From the NCBI GenBank assembly GCA_023213395.1, contig CM041465.1:124317741-124381740 (forward strand): 64,000 bases of DNA. The letters are read 5' to 3'. Positions within the stretch are counted from its first letter, which is position 1. The number at the start of each line of letters is the position of its first letter. The stretch is from Cycas panzhihuaensis (Eukaryota > Cycadophyta). Below, in pieces: positions 11,531 to 23,966 of the stretch. The notes beneath the pieces are model-generated. The model was not told where the DNA came from. It saw nothing but the letters and a program-made list of their open reading frames with translations, and did not search any database. Position numbers and translations under genes: made by a program.

Positions 11531-14500
11531 AAATAGGCTAAAGGTAATTATAGTAACACAAAAGATGAAGATGATGAAAAAACTGCATTCATTATTGCCC
11601 TGGCATGTCATGTTCAAGGAAATGAAGATTGGTTCATAGACTTCGGCGTATTAAACCACATGACAAGGAGAAAAGAGTGGTTTGAAGATCAACATCCATA
11701 TTGCCTTAGTAAATCAGTAAAGCTTGATGATAGTTTTTCTCTGTGTATCAAAGGAAACGGAATTATTTTTATCAAAATTAATAATGAAATCAAAAAGATT
11801 GGAAATGTGTTGTTTGTACCTAGCCTGGAAAGAAATCTTCTCCCTGTGTCTCAATTGAGGAAAAAGAAACTTCATGTTATCTTTGATGTAGATGGGACAT
11901 GCTCCATTTGTAATATGAAACAAATGGAAATGTAATCATTGAAGGAATAGAGACTCATAATCTGTATAAATTAGTCTCTACACCTATTCAGCCTCCTCTT
12001 GCAAAATCTTTGGCTATTCAAAGCCTAAATAACGAGATTTGGCATTTAAGATATGGTCATATTACAAATAATAGATTGGAGATGTTAAAGAAGTTGAATA
12101 TGGTGAAAGGCCTACCTGAAATCTCATTTAACTCATCTATTTGTGAAAGTTGTATGTTGGGAAAACATCATAGGTCACAATTTCAAGAAAGCGCATGGAG
12201 ATCACAAGAAAAGTTGGAGCTGATCCACAACGATATTTTTGGACCAATTACTCTGAATTCTATCAATGGAAGTAGGTACTTTCTCATTTTTGTCAATGAT
12301 TATACAAGGAAAACATGGGTTTATGTCATTGTTAGCAAGTTAAAAGCATTAAATATTTATAAAGAATTCCAAGCTCAGGTAGAATCAGAAAGCCGTTGTA
12401 AGATCAAAACTCTCAGAATAGATGATGGAGAGGAGTATGTTTTGAATGAATTCTTTTGTTTCTACAAATTGCATGGCATGTGTAGACAACTCACTACTCC
12501 TTACACCCCACAATCAAATGGAGTAGCAAAAAGAATGAACAAAACCATAACTAAAATGGCTAGATGAATGATGAAAGGAAAAAATGTACCTAATAAATAT
12601 TGGGCTGAAGCAGTAAATACAACAATTTATATCATAAATAGAAGCCCTACTCACGTTCTAAAAAAAATCACTCCAGAAGAGAAATGGACAGATAGGAAAC
12701 CTAATATAAGTCATCTTAGGATTTTTGAAAGTACAACTTATGTATATGTTCCCACTCAAAAGAGAACCAACCTAGATGACAAAAGCATCAAGTGCATCTT
12801 TGTAAGGTACAACAGCAAATCCAAGGCATACAGATGCATAGAATCAAAAAATAATAAAATTCATGTCAGTAGAGACATAATTTTTAAAGAAATCTCTCCC
12901 GAAGTCATCCATCTGACCAAGACTTCCTAAGAGTTAATAATTCACGAAGAAATCTCTTAAAAACGAAAATCAAGGAGAAGATACCTCAAAAAAATTCTTC
13001 ACTAATAGTACTCAAGGAAGTAGAGAACAAGGATAGAATATCATATGTGATAGCAAACAGGAAGGAAGCATATAAGAAGAATCTAGCTCTCATGAAAATA
13101 GTGCTACCTCTTATGAAGATGGTAATCAAAGCACTCCGAGGGAACAAGCAAAGAAACTTCCAAAATGGTACTTAAAAACCTTAAAAGAATAAAAAATAAA
13201 AGTTTTTAAACAAAAAACAAGATCTCAAAGGCACCAAGCCTTTATTTGTTCAATCGAACCTCAGAGTTATAATGAAGCATATCATAATCCAAAATGGCAA
13301 AAGGCCATGGATGCTAAAATGATGGCCATAGAAAGGAATAGAACATGGCAATTTGTTGAACCACCAAAAGACAAACCAGTAGTAGGATGCAAATGGGTGT
13401 ACAAAATCAAGGAAAAATCAGATGGCAATGTTGAAAAATTCAAAGCAAAGTTAATAGCAAAAGGGTATACTCAAACAACAAGAATCGACTGTGAGGAAAC
13501 TTTCTCCCCTGTAGCTAAAATGATAATAGTCAAAACAGTTATTGCAATAGCAACTCACTTCAGATGGCAAATTGCTTAACTTGATGTAAAAAGTGCCTTT
13601 TTAAATGGAGAATTAGAAGAAGAAGTATACATGGAGCAACCTTTAGGTTATGCAAAAAACAAAAAGAGAAGAACATTTAGTATGCAGGTTATAAAAGGCC
13701 CTATATGGTGTAAAACAGGCACCTTGTGCATGGTACACAAAATTGGAATTCCACCTCAAGCAAAATGGATTCAGTCGCTACAAATCTGATCCAAGCCTTT
13801 ATATAAAAATAAAGAATGACTTAATGAACATAATCGTTGTGTATGTGGATGACATGATTGTTACAGATAGTGATCAAGAAACAATTAAATGGGTAAAATC
13901 CCAAATGGAAAATGAATTTGAAATGATAGACATGGGCTAGCTACATTATTACCTTAGCATTGAAGTCAGTCAAAAAGACAACTCCATCTTCATATCTCAA
14001 TCGAAATATGCCAAGAACCTCTTAAAGAGATTTAGTATGGGGGACTTCAATGCTAGCCATGCTCCAATGGGGACAGGATATGTTTTGACAATAGAAGAAA
14101 ACAGTCAAGGAGTAAATGAGACTTTATATAGGCAGCTTGTTGAAAGTCTCATATATCTAACATCAACTAAGCTAGACATATCATACTCAATTGGAATCAT
14201 CTCCAAATTCATCCATCCTCCAAAAGTCATTCATTGGAACACAACTAAAAGAATTATAAGGTACATCAAAGGCACTTTAGATCTGGGATTGAATTATGAC
14301 AAAAAGTTCGATCCTAATTTAACAGGATAATGTGATTCAAATTGGGTTGTTGATCATTATGAAAGGAAATCTACTTCTGGGTATTGCTTCACCTTAGGAT
14401 CAACTATAACATCTTGGAGTAGAAAGAATCAAGCATTATTGCTTTATCATCTATAGAGGTAGAATACAAAGTAGTTGTGAGTGCCACTTGTGAAACAATC

Positions 14501-14788
14501 TAGCTCAAACAACTACTCAAAGACTTGAATCGGGAAATATCTAAATCCACTCCTATATTTTATGATAACCAGAGTGTCATCAAATTAACAAAGAATTGGG
14601 TCTACCATGCAAGAACAAAACATATCAAAGTTCATCAACATTTCATACATGAGAAAGTTCAAGCCAAAGAAATCAATCTTCAACACTGTAGCAACGGGCA
14701 TCAACTTGCAGACATCTTCACCAAGCCATTAGGAAGAGATAGATTTCAGTACCTTCGAAGATTACTAGGAGTTCAGAACAAAGGATAA
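11531..14788 (+). pseudogene. Element D: copia pol
   Basis: Protease region at about 11625-11660 reads DWFIDFGVLNHMT where active relatives have DSGAS, so the catalytic triplet D-S-G has become D-F-G. Integrase runs 12010-12930 with a stop at 12565. RT starts near 13300 (CKWVYKIKE, YTQTTRIDCEETFSPVAK) and has YVDD at 13842-13853. RNase H ends ADIFTKPLGRDRF with the stop at 14786-14788. Several stops and frame changes separate these blocks. Confidence 0.92.
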
Positions 14789-14824
14789 AACATTAAGGGG
14801 GGATGTTAAAGTTAATGTTTTATC
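14784..14824 (+). promoter_or_regulatory. PPT-spanning inverted repeat of element D
   Basis: Arms GATAAAACATTA (14784-14795) and TAATGTTTTATC (14813-14824) are perfect reverse complements. The PPT TTAAGGGGGGA (14793-14803) overlaps the end of the left arm and continues into the loop, which also holds the first bases of the LTR. The same stem is found in C, F and L. Confidence 0.75.
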
Positions 14825-15019
14825 TTTAGAAGCTCTTAAGTAATTATTGAGGGTTATGTGTGATAACCTCCTCTTTTATTTTATGTTGACAAGTGGCCAA
14901 CATGCATGGGCCCTCTATTGTAATCTTGATGTATATATAAGAGGTTCTCTTCTTTAATCAATGAAGAAGAATGGTTTCTCTTATCTTTGAATCAGCTCCT
15001 TGTTTGTGCATTTTTAACA
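14804..15019 (+). repeat. 3' LTR of element D (216 bp)
   Basis: Starts TGTTAAAGTTAATG and ends TTTTTAACA, followed by TSD ATAGG at 15020-15024. Matches 9718-9938 apart from scattered substitutions and short indels. Confidence 0.95.
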
Positions 15020-15024
15020 ATAGG

Positions 15025-15824
15025 ATGTGGTTTTCTTTCAAGTTGTGGTGCCAGTGAGGAAGATTCCTTGCAATGGTTCCAACACCACTAGGACAGGTTG
15101 ATTTGCTCAAGTAGTAAGGAGTATGATATTATGTCCACTAGGATGGACCTTGTAATTGATGCATCTTTGAAGCAAAGACCTCTATACATGATAATTGGTT
15201 ATCCACCTAGTAAGTGAAGTGCCACAATTGGTTGGTATAATGGTGCCCCATCTATAAGGGAGTGATTACCTCTTTAAAAGAGGAGCTACTTGATGCACTT
15301 AGAGGAGGATGTGGCCTACCAAGGAGTAGCAGCTAGTAGCAACATCTTGTGTCCAAAAATGAGCCCTAGAGACCATTCGTATATTAAGCGTGTAGGAACA
15401 CCAACACGGAGATGGGCATTGTATAAGGCGGATGTGCATAGCACCGATCCAACTTGGGGCTAGGGGCAATGCATATAGGAATGCCTTATAGTGGGTTATG
15501 AAATCAAGTGATCTCTCATTGTGACATTACTCATGATCTTACCTTCAAAACCAAAAATGGGATTTAACTTGAGTTAACTATGTGTGTCTATAGAACTTGG
15601 AAAAGAGGTTCGTAACAGTGGTATAGAATCAAACAATAATGAGAATGTGTCACTTAGGACTACAACCAAATCTTTCGCCAAGCAACCTCCTAAAACCACC
15701 CACAAAGGAATGTACAACTAAGTCTAGGCCAAGGTATGGTTCTATGGAACAACTAGCCCAACCATAGGCACCACCCTTGAGAATATTAATTCAAAACCAA
15801 CAAAAAATCCCCAAAAAACTTCAA

Positions 15825-15826
<2 letters not shown>
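15025..15826 (+). other. Continuation of the interrupted frame, then unassigned sequence
   Basis: In the frame continuing from 9717 the first part reads VVFFQVVVPVRKIPCNGSN then a stop, and decays within about 150 bp. The rest to 15826 has no domain, LTR or RNA gene that I recognise. It ends at an AT microsatellite. Confidence 0.4.

Positions 15827-15862
<36 letters not shown>
15827..15862. repeat. (AT)18 microsatellite
   Basis: An uninterrupted run of 18 AT dinucleotides. It sits just upstream of the gypsy gag fragment N. Confidence 0.97.
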
Positions 15863-15865
<3 letters not shown>

Positions 15866-17087
15866 TTACAAACTCAAGTTTGGAATAATAATCAATTTCT
15901 ACAAGAAGTCAATGAATTCATAACTATTTCTAAAGAGGAAGCCAGAAATTCTCTGGAAGAAGATGAGATTGAACCATCAATTGAAGTCATTAGTCAAGAT
16001 CAGGGAGGATCAATAAAACTTGATGACAAAGGAAAGGTCTAGAATTGAGGAGGCAAGATCCTCAAGAAGGCCTAACCCAACGCTTGAACAAGAAAATCCA
16101 CCTAAGAAACCAAGGATGGATAAAGAATGGGAAAGGATGAAGAATAAAAAGCAACTGAGAAATGTTGAAATTCCTAACTATTATGGGCTTGGCAATGCAT
16201 CAAAGTATAAATCCTAGATCAAATCAATAGAAAATTATTTTAAGGCTTTTGATATTAGTGAAAGGAACAAAATTAAGTTGGTCTAGTTTTCTCTAAAAGG
16301 ATATGTTCATAGATGTTGGACAAGTATGTGTTTAGAAGTGGGTGCAACACAAAGTTAGTTAATAAATTCATGGGAAGAGATGAAAGAACTTCTAGAGAAA
16401 TTCTTTTCTTTAGGAATTTATCAAGAGGATGCTTTGAAAGTTATTGAAATCTTAAGATAAAAATTAATAGTTAGAGACTATAATATGAGAATTAAAAATC
16501 TCTTCTACAGGGTTCCCAACATGCCCATGAGCTTTAGGGTTTGTCATTATATTCAAGGTCTCAAATACCCCACCAAAAATGTTGTTGTCATTTTAGAACC
16601 AACAATTTCGCAAGAATCCATAATCAAAGAATTAAAGTTGGAAGCAGCTTAGAACGTTGCTTCCCCACAAAAGAAAACATGTTAGAGTAGAAAGAATTTT
16701 CATATTGTCAAATAGAAAGCTCAACATTAAGAAAGTAGTTGACAAGTTTCACAAGGATAACAAGGGATCAAATAAAGAGAAGAGAAATCTACTTATATGT
16801 TTCAAATGTGGTAACATAGGTCATGTTGCATTCTCTTATAAAGCCCCAAAACAATATAGGCAAAATCAACCAAAGGATTCAAGTAATCAATCACAAGGAA
16901 ATCAACCCTAACCAAAGATTAATCAAGTGTAGTGCATCCACAAGATGACACAGGAGATAATTCTGAAAAAGACAAATTAGAAGGTATATGAAGATGATTT
17001 TATAAATACTAACTTCTTTTTAATAAGGGGACTTTTGAATGGAGTAGAAGTAGTGATTTCGGATAATAATTGATGCACTCATATTTC
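15863..17087 (+). pseudogene. Element N: Ty3/gypsy gag-protease fragment
   Basis: From about 16060 the + strand reads a gypsy-type gag core (VEIPNYYGLGNASKYKS, then IENYFKAFDISERNKIKLV and FSLKGYVHRCW), with stops at 16214-16216 and others. A CCHC-like knuckle CFKCGNIGHVAFSY follows at about 16800, its last cysteine changed to tyrosine, in a different frame. The protease entry (GLLNGVEVVISDNN) begins at about 17030 and is cut at 17087 by the LTR of E. No LTR of its own is visible. Confidence 0.75.
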
Positions 17088-17612
17088 TGTTGAAAATGGC
17101 GTTCAACCTACAATAACTAGGATCTAGAAGAATGTTCAACTCTAGTTCTATAACCAAAGAGATCAACACTTAACAATGAAAGCTTCTCAAGCAAACAAGA
17201 TAAGAAACCAAAGCATGAAAGAGCATGAGCAAGATGATACCAAAGTATGGAGGAGATGGAATTGGTCCAATCTTCGAATGAATATCAGTTTGATTAACAA
17301 ATTGGCAGCATAACAATACAACTCAAACTCTATATGAGATACATATAGAGTTACAAAAGAGACCTAAGGCATTGGATGTTTGACAAGTGTCAAACATCCA
17401 AGTTACATCCTTTGCATGTAGGACGTGTCCTTTTGGACTCTCAAGTGAGCAAAAGTGCATAAGGGTCATTTTGACCCTTAAGTCACAATGTTATGTCACT
17501 AGGAAAGAATGTGGGTGTGTACTTTATCACTTAAATGTAAGTCACCCCATAAAGTACAAATATACATGAAAATAAAGTACATAGGCTTAGCTTGTGAACA
17601 TAAGGTTTAACA
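17088..17612 (-). repeat. 3' LTR of element E (about 525 bp)
   Basis: On the minus strand it starts TGTTAAACCTTATG like the LTR of J and ends at TTCAACA (17088-17094). Several blocks match the J LTR in reverse, including the region around TTGGACCAATTCCAAC of J and the repeated theme of a TGTTTGACA-type inverted pair near 17380-17400. The boundary at 17088 is inferred from TG...CA ends. Confidence 0.82.
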
Positions 17613-17623
17613 GCCCCCCTTAC
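17613..17623 (-). other. Polypurine tract of element E
   Basis: Read on the minus strand, TAAGGGGGGC immediately precedes the LTR start TGTTAAACC. It is flanked by short inverted repeats (AACAG before, CTGTT after). Confidence 0.8.
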
Positions 17624-20600
17624 TGTTTATAATGTTAAGCCGGACACCTAGACCTTCTCTAAACTTTACAAACTTTTCTCTACCAAGAGGCATGGTAAAG
17701 ATATATGTTGTTTGCTACTCTATAGGTATGTATTAGAGGTTGATCTCACCGTTCTGCACATGCTCTCTAATGAAATTATGATGGACCTCAATGTGTTTGG
17801 TCTGTGTATGAAAACCTAGATCTTGGCCAACTTGAGCACAATTTAATTGCCGCAATATATCCTGGTGGGATGATCCTACTCAAGTCCAAGCTCTCCAAGA
17901 ATCTACCGAAGCCAGAGAGCCTCACAAGTTGCACTAACTACAGCTCTGTACTATGCTCCCGTGGAGGACAAGGTAACATTGGGTTACTTCTTACAAATCC
18001 ACGAAACAACTCCAAAACCAAGGGTAAAACAGTATCCCAAGGTTGATCTTCGACTATCCTAGCATCCTGCCCAATCAGAATCTGAGAACCCTACCAACAT
18101 GAAGTTCTTATTATGTGCATACTGAAGGCCATGCTGCAATGTGCCTTTGATATATTTCAGTATACATTTTGCTGCATTCCGATATTTTTTATTGGGTTGA
18201 GACATGTATCTGGAGCAAATCCCAACAACAAATGAAATGTCTAGTCTAGTGTTGGTGAGATAGATTAAGCTACCAATTAGTTGCCAGAAAAGAGTGGGAT
18301 CTACAAACTCAGCTTCCTCATTGAGAGTTAGCTTTGTTCCATTCTCCATGGGTGTAGGCACTAGTTTGCAGTCATGCATCATGAACCGCTGCAAAATGTC
18401 CCAAGAATATTTTGCTTGGGAGATGAAGATATAACTTGGTCGTTGCCATACCTCAAAGCCTAAAAAATAATGGAGAAGTCCAATATCTGTCATCTCGAAG
18501 CTTCTCTTCAAATCACCTTGGAAAATTTGTATCATCTTAGTGTCATAAAAATGGCATGGTCCTTCCCAACTCTGATGTGTAAGTTAAGATCTGATGTGGA
18601 TCGATGATTTCCATGTCTCAAAAAATAATCATTGACTTTTTAGTACCACCCTCGTCGGGCTTGTTTCAAGCCATACAATGCCTTTTTTAGGCAACAAACC
18701 ATGTGCTCCTTGCCTTGTACTTTATAACCAGGAGGTTGCTCCAAATATACCTCCTCTTGAAGATCGCCATTGAGAAAGGCGCTCTTCACGTCCATCTGGA
18801 AAACTGGCCCTTTGCATTGAGCAACTAAGGCCAAGATAAATCTAATGGTGTTCATATTTGCAACAGGTACAAAGGTCTCCTCATAATCAATGCCTGCCTT
18901 TTGTTTGAAGCCTTTTGCAACAAATCGGGACTTTTGGCGCTTGAATGTCCCATCAAAGTGGAATTCAGTCTTGTAGACCCATTTGCAGCTAATTGCCTGC
19001 TTGTGCTTAGGCAATTCTACCAAATTCCAAGTTCCATTCTTTTCAATAGAATGAATTTTTTCATCCATGGCAGCCTTCTAATTTTCATTTTCACATGCCT
19101 CCTCAAAAGTGGAAGGCTCATCAACACATAGCACTTCAGCCATAAGTGCATAATTGGTTTCCTGTCGCATCTTTGATGGAGGTTTTTCTTCAATGATTTG
19201 GTTGTCCTGAATAGTCTGAGTATACCATTTGGGCAACTTTTTGACTAATGTGACTTGAACCTCAATATCCTTTGGTCAAAGTGGTTGATCAACCGAAGAT
19301 GTGGTCGGATCAAGTGGAGCAAATTCTGATGAAGTAGAAGGACCAATCGGTGCAGATGATGTACATGGTGTTGAAGATTGGGAGGAAAGGAAATCCTCAA
19401 CAATCTTTTTGCCTTTATCAAGAGGAGGTTGGATGGATGTTGATTCCAACTCCTTGTGTTCATTTTCAGCAAAGATTACATCTCTTGAGAGATGCATTTT
19501 CTTACCAATAGGATCATACAATTTGTATGGCTTGTTGTGAATGGCATAGCCTATAAAGTCACATTTTAGACTATGTTTGTCTAGTTTGGATCTTTGCTGA
19601 TCGGGGATGTGCATATAAGCAATGCACTCAAATGTTCTCAAATGGCTAACGATAGGCTTTTTGCCAGACTAAGCCTCCTCTGGTGTAATGTCAGTGACTA
19701 CTGATGTAGGACTTTGATTTGTCACATAGGTAGTTGTGTGGAATGCTTCTGCCCAATATGCTCGTGATAGTCCTTTTGCATGCATCATGGCTTTGGATTT
19801 GTTCGCCAAAGTCTTGTTCATCCGTTTGGAGACTCCGTTTTGTTGAGGAGTATGAGGAATGGTGAGCTATCTCTGAATGTCATTATCCTTGCAGAATTGG
19901 ATGAATTCTTTTGAAGTGAATTCACCTCTATTATTTGACCTTAGAATTTTGATTGAATGGCTAGATTTATTCTCCACTTCAAGTTTGAATTCTTTGAACT
20001 TCTGGAATGCTTCAAATTTCTATTTGATGAAGTAGACCCAAACTTTGAGAGAAATCATCTATGAAGGAGATGTAGTACAATGCTCCTCCAAAAAATGATG
20101 TGGAGATAGGTCTACATAGATCCGAGTGGATCAGTTGCAAGGGATGTGATGCACTCCATGCTTTACCTTTAGGAAAAGGCAATCGATGCTGTGTCCCCAT
20201 AATACAAGCTTCACAAAGGCATTTTGAACCATATAGTTTTGGAATCCCATGCATCATGTTTTTGTTCATCATTAGCTTGATGTTGTCTAAGCTTAAGTGG
20301 CCTAGACAATGATGCCAAAACTGCATCTTTGACATCGATTGAGTGACAGAGTAAGCTGAATCAAGTGTTATATTATTTGCATCCATCTTATGAAGTCCAT
20401 GGTCTTCATAACCAATGGGTAATATATGATCATACTTATCACTAATGATACATTTCTCATTTTCGAACAAAATGCTCATCTGTTGCTTGCCCAATTGGCT
20501 AATAGATATCAAACTCTTCTCCATGGAAGGGATTAGGTAGGCATCTCCAACGGAAAATGTAGAAGAAGGATTTGAAGGAGAGTGAAAAGAGGCAATTTTG

Positions 20601-21773
20601 CCTATATCTGAGATTTGAACTAATTCATTATTTCCAAAGGTCACTAATTAACCCTTTCCTTCTTTGATGTCATAAAGGAATTCTTCACTCCATGTCATAT
20701 GATGAGATGGCCCCCAGCCGATGATCCATTTTTTATCAACATTTGACGTGTGATAAGCACAAAATAACTTATCCTCATTTGCAAACTAATTAGAGTGGCA
20801 TTGATTGCCACCTCTGAAACCCCCCCTTCCTCTTTGACCTCCTCGATATGCACCTTGATTTGGTCAAGGAGGTTACTGTTGACGTTGCTAAAGATGATGC
20901 TACTGCTGGAAATGCTAATAAGGCTGTTGTTGCCTCTGATGTTGCTGGCGTGGCTGCTGTTGTCGTATGTATTGGAGATCGACTTGCTTCTTTTTGCATT
21001 CAGGAGCTATGTGGTGAACCTTGCCACAATAATGACAAATAACATTGGCCTTTGATGAGCCAATGTTTATGTTTCCAAATTGTTTTGTGAGTGAAGGTTT
21101 AGGACCTTGGTTGGCCTGCAACTTGGCCATGAATGCTCATGATGTGGAAGGCTCGTCATCATCCCTTAGGTAGATTTGCTCTTCCTGAAGTAATAAACTT
21201 TCAAGTTCATTGAAAGTTATAGTTGAAAGTAAGCCATTCTGTGTAATGGATGATATGAATCCATTATACTCCTTACACAATACTCGAACAATTGCCATTA
21301 CAAGCTCGTCTCTAGAAGCCGGTTTGCCTAATGTATTCAATTCATTACAAATTTCTTTGATGGAAGAAAACAATGCCAGCATAAGCTTTACAAATTTCAA
21401 AAAAGTATAATTTTGCTTTCACCATCAAAATGTGAGCTTCGTCTCACCTTTCATATAAAGAGGACAAAGTGTCCCAAGCTTCCTTAGAGGTTTTTGCACA
21501 CACTATATTTTGATCAACATAAACATCAATAATCATATGTAAGAATGCCAAGGCAATTTCATCCTTGGATTCCCAAGCAGCAACATAAATTGGATCTGGT
21601 TCAATAACAATGCCATCACGTTTCATAGGTATAGGTTGGGGAATTTTGCCAAAAACGTAACCCCAAAATTCATTCATTATCAAGAGGTTTTGTGTTTGCC
21701 TCTTCCATTCTTGATAATTATCTTGACCTATTAATTTTATGGTACATGCATTGAGCATGTTTAAAGCAACCAT
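17624..21773 (-). pseudogene. Element E: copia gag-pol
   Basis: Start at 21773 by alignment of MVALNMLNACTIKL with MATINMLNACTIRL of J. Gag covers about 21130-21773 and a knuckle CHYCGKVHHIAPEC lies near 21030. The protease motif is destroyed: relatives read WIIDSGAS, here WIIGWGPS. Integrase covers about 19276-20644 and includes the zinc-region motif CEACIMG and FIDDFS; RT covers 18640-19068 (CKWVYKT, MDVKSAFLNGDL, GLKQARRGWY). RT palm and RNase H are at 17640-18535 (LLHYFLGFEV, SDSDWAGC). Stops and frame changes are frequent. Confidence 0.9.
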
Positions 21774-23275
21774 GTTGAAATTGTAAAGTATTGAGGCTAG
21801 CAGATGAACTTGGAAACTCAAAGCTTTCGTTGCTTAAGTTCCGCCTTCTAACAAGCCAACAATCCTAATCTTACTAGAAGATCCAACAAGTGAATGGAAT
21901 GATGAGGAGTGAAGGATTAGGCTATTGAGTTGGTCCAACCTTGATCTATAGAGGAGATCCAATGGTTGACCAAGTCAAATCTATAACAAGACAGGTAGGG
22001 TTGATTTACATAGACATACCATATTTTCCTTGGGATTCATAGCCCTAATAACACTCTTTTCGAACATCCTTTGCCTCAAGAAACCTTAATTGTGGTGCAT
22101 TGACCGTACGGTCAGTTGGTCCCCTAGGGAATGCAGCAAGATTAAGGTTATTTCAGAGGCAAGGTTTGAACCTTTTTCGAGCCTCTCCCACCAGATTTTA
22201 AAATATTTTTTAAGAGTGTTCAAGTTGACTTTAGATGAATTTTACTTGGATGATATACTTGAAAAAAAACTTACAAATGTGGCTTCGAGAAGAAGCAATT
22301 TAATACATCAAATATAACGTTTTAAGTGTTTTACAAAGCACTTAAAGAAGTGAAAAAAAGTGCTAAAGATATCCAAGTAAAAACATTTGAGCACATCACA
22401 TGTAACACATTAAGTGTTTAAGAAGAAAGCACTTTTCAGAAAGATCAATAAAAAGATGCTAAGTACCCAAATAAAAATGATGAACTTCCTTGTGATGATG
22501 CTCCAAGTGGGTTATGTTTAATAGAAAATGATCAACTTGAAGATGAGTAAAAGTCATTTTGCAAATGTAGACACCGATCAACTTGAAGATGAGTAAAAGT
22601 CATTTTGCAAATGTAGACACCATGCACCAAGTGTTAGGACTTAAATTAGTCCTAACCAACCAAGAAAATGAGTGGTCTTTCTATTAAAAAAGTGATTTGT
22701 GAGCCCTATTTTGAGCTAGGGCACTAGGTCACCACACAGGATGCATTATAAAACACTTTAAAAAGTGATTTTTTTTTGCTTTTACAGTGATAAAAAATGA
22801 CTTCAAAGTAAATGAGTCATACACATAGATGTAAATTTTTTTGTGTAAAGCAACTTCAAATATATAAAAAAAAGACTGAAATCTCATTAAAAAGTGATTA
22901 AATGAGACTAAAAAAGGTTTAAATTAATAAACTTTATAAACTTAAGTTTATTAAAAAGAGAATATTCTTTAGAATATTCTTAATTTCATAAACTAAAGTT
23001 GTTTTGATAAAGTTCGAATTGAAATTTTTCAAAAAAATGAAAAGTTGAAGACATGTTTTGCGACTACATGACTTCACCAACACACAGATGGATCGAACAG
23101 GCCATATGCTCCACGAATCCGCATGGAGTTTGAGATGAGGGTTCAGATCCCCTCTACGAAGGCGCAACTCAATTTTGATGAGATTTGGCTAACTGTGGAT
23201 GGAGTACGAAGTGTTAGAAGAAGAAAATAGGCGCACGGGCTGTGGAGAGTACGTAGGTTGTCGTACGATTGTAGC
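21774..23275 (-). other. Leader of element E
   Basis: Long AT-rich leader upstream of gag. It matches the J leader in reverse, for example the block around the CCCTAGGG palindrome at about 22118-22130, and the block reading GTGGTGACCTAGTGCCC in reverse near 22715. It contains no supported coding sequence. A perfect 46-bp tandem duplication lies inside it. Confidence 0.7.
22530..22621. repeat. Perfect 46-bp tandem duplication in E leader
   Basis: Two identical copies, 22530-22575 and 22576-22621, beginning GATCAACTTGAAGATGAG and ending TGTAGACACC. The J leader does not show the second copy, so it arose in E or a sub-lineage. Confidence 0.95.
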
Positions 23276-23477
23276 TGATAGAATTCTAAGACACAGATGA
23301 ACAGAACTGAATGCTTCAATGCTTATTGATCAACTGAATGGAAATTTATACAAGTTGGAGTTGTAATTCCTTTGGAACTAAATGTAACCGCTACATGTCT
23401 ACCTGACACGTGTCCAAGTGGTGAGTGTCTTAAGTTACATACAAAGTGGGTCTCTAGATAAAACATTATATCCAACA
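23276..23477 (-). repeat. 3' LTR of element F (202 bp)
   Basis: On the minus strand starts TGTTGGATATAATGTTTTATC and ends AGAATTCTATCA. Matches 33363-33564 with 7 differences. Confidence 0.96.
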
Positions 23478-23497
23478 CCCTCTCTTAATGTTTTATC
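23457..23497 (-). promoter_or_regulatory. PPT-spanning inverted repeat of element F
   Basis: On the + strand, GATAAAACATTA (23457-23468, inside the LTR) and TAATGTTTTATC (23486-23497, end of pol side) are perfect reverse complements. The polypurine tract (CCCTCTCTTAA on + at 23478-23488) overlaps the inner end of the second arm. Same stem as in C, D and L. Confidence 0.75.
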
Positions 23498-23966
23498 CAG
23501 TTAATCCTATTTTGTCTCTAAGAATTTGAAATTTGTCTTTGCCTAGAGGCTTGGTCAGAATGTCAGCCACTTGATCTGAAGTTGGGCAGTACACAACATT
23601 GATTTCCTTACTTTGAATCTTTTCTCGAATGAAGTGTTGATGCACCTCAATGTGTTTTGTTCTGGCATGCGATCGGGTTCTTTGCAATCTTGATTGCACT
23701 CTGATTGTCACAATGGAGTATAGTGGCTTCTTGTTGAGACATATTTAGATCCTGAAGAAGTTGCCTCAACCAAACTGCTTTTGTGGTGGCAGCGGTACCG
23801 ACTTGTACTCTGGTTCTGTGGATGATAGGGCCACAGTGGCTTGTTTCTTACTGCTCCAGGAGATAGGAGCTAATCCAAGGAAGAAGCAATGTCCGCTGGT
23901 GGATTTTCTTTGTTCCTTGTCACCTGCCCAATCTGAGTCACAGTATCCAATTAACTGAGTTGTATT
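23489..23966 (-). pseudogene. Element F: RNase H and end of pol (left part)
   Basis: C-terminal copia RNase H: HIEVHQHFIREKIQSKEIN and VADILTKPLGKDKFQILRDK at about 23500-23660, preceded by a frame-disturbed segment with the ACFLLLQE/DSDWAG region. The right end at 23966 is the insertion point of G; the rest of pol resumes at 29126. Confidence 0.88.

Larger units (their letters stand above)
9718..15019 (+). mobile_element. Element D: complete Ty1/copia retrotransposon
   Basis: LTRs at 9718-9938 (221 bp) and 14804-15019 (216 bp) flanked by TSD ATAGG (9713-9717 and 15020-15024). The PBS, leader, gag, protease, integrase, RT, RNase H and PPT are all in order. The element is inactive: the gag start is lost, a 19-base G run interrupts gag, the protease motif is altered and there are many stops. 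Confidence 0.96.
17088..23275 (-). mobile_element. Element E: Ty1/copia with long leader (5' LTR not found)
   Basis: Minus-strand copia of the same family as J. It has a 3' LTR (17088-17612), PPT, pol, gag starting at 21773 and a long AT-rich leader that aligns with the leader of J. Element F is inserted in or beside this leader at 23276, and leader-like sequence appears to continue at 33565. I could not find its 5' LTR. Its LTR end interrupts the gypsy fragment N inside the protease. Confidence 0.85.

Noticed and set aside
15025-15826. tRNA or other RNA gene in non-element gaps
   Set aside because: No cloverleaf, box motifs or rRNA-like sequence seen in this or other gaps.
20795-21055. Plus-strand open frames over E gag tail
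   Set aside because: Complement of a Gln-rich repeat; leucine/valine-rich composition is an artefact.
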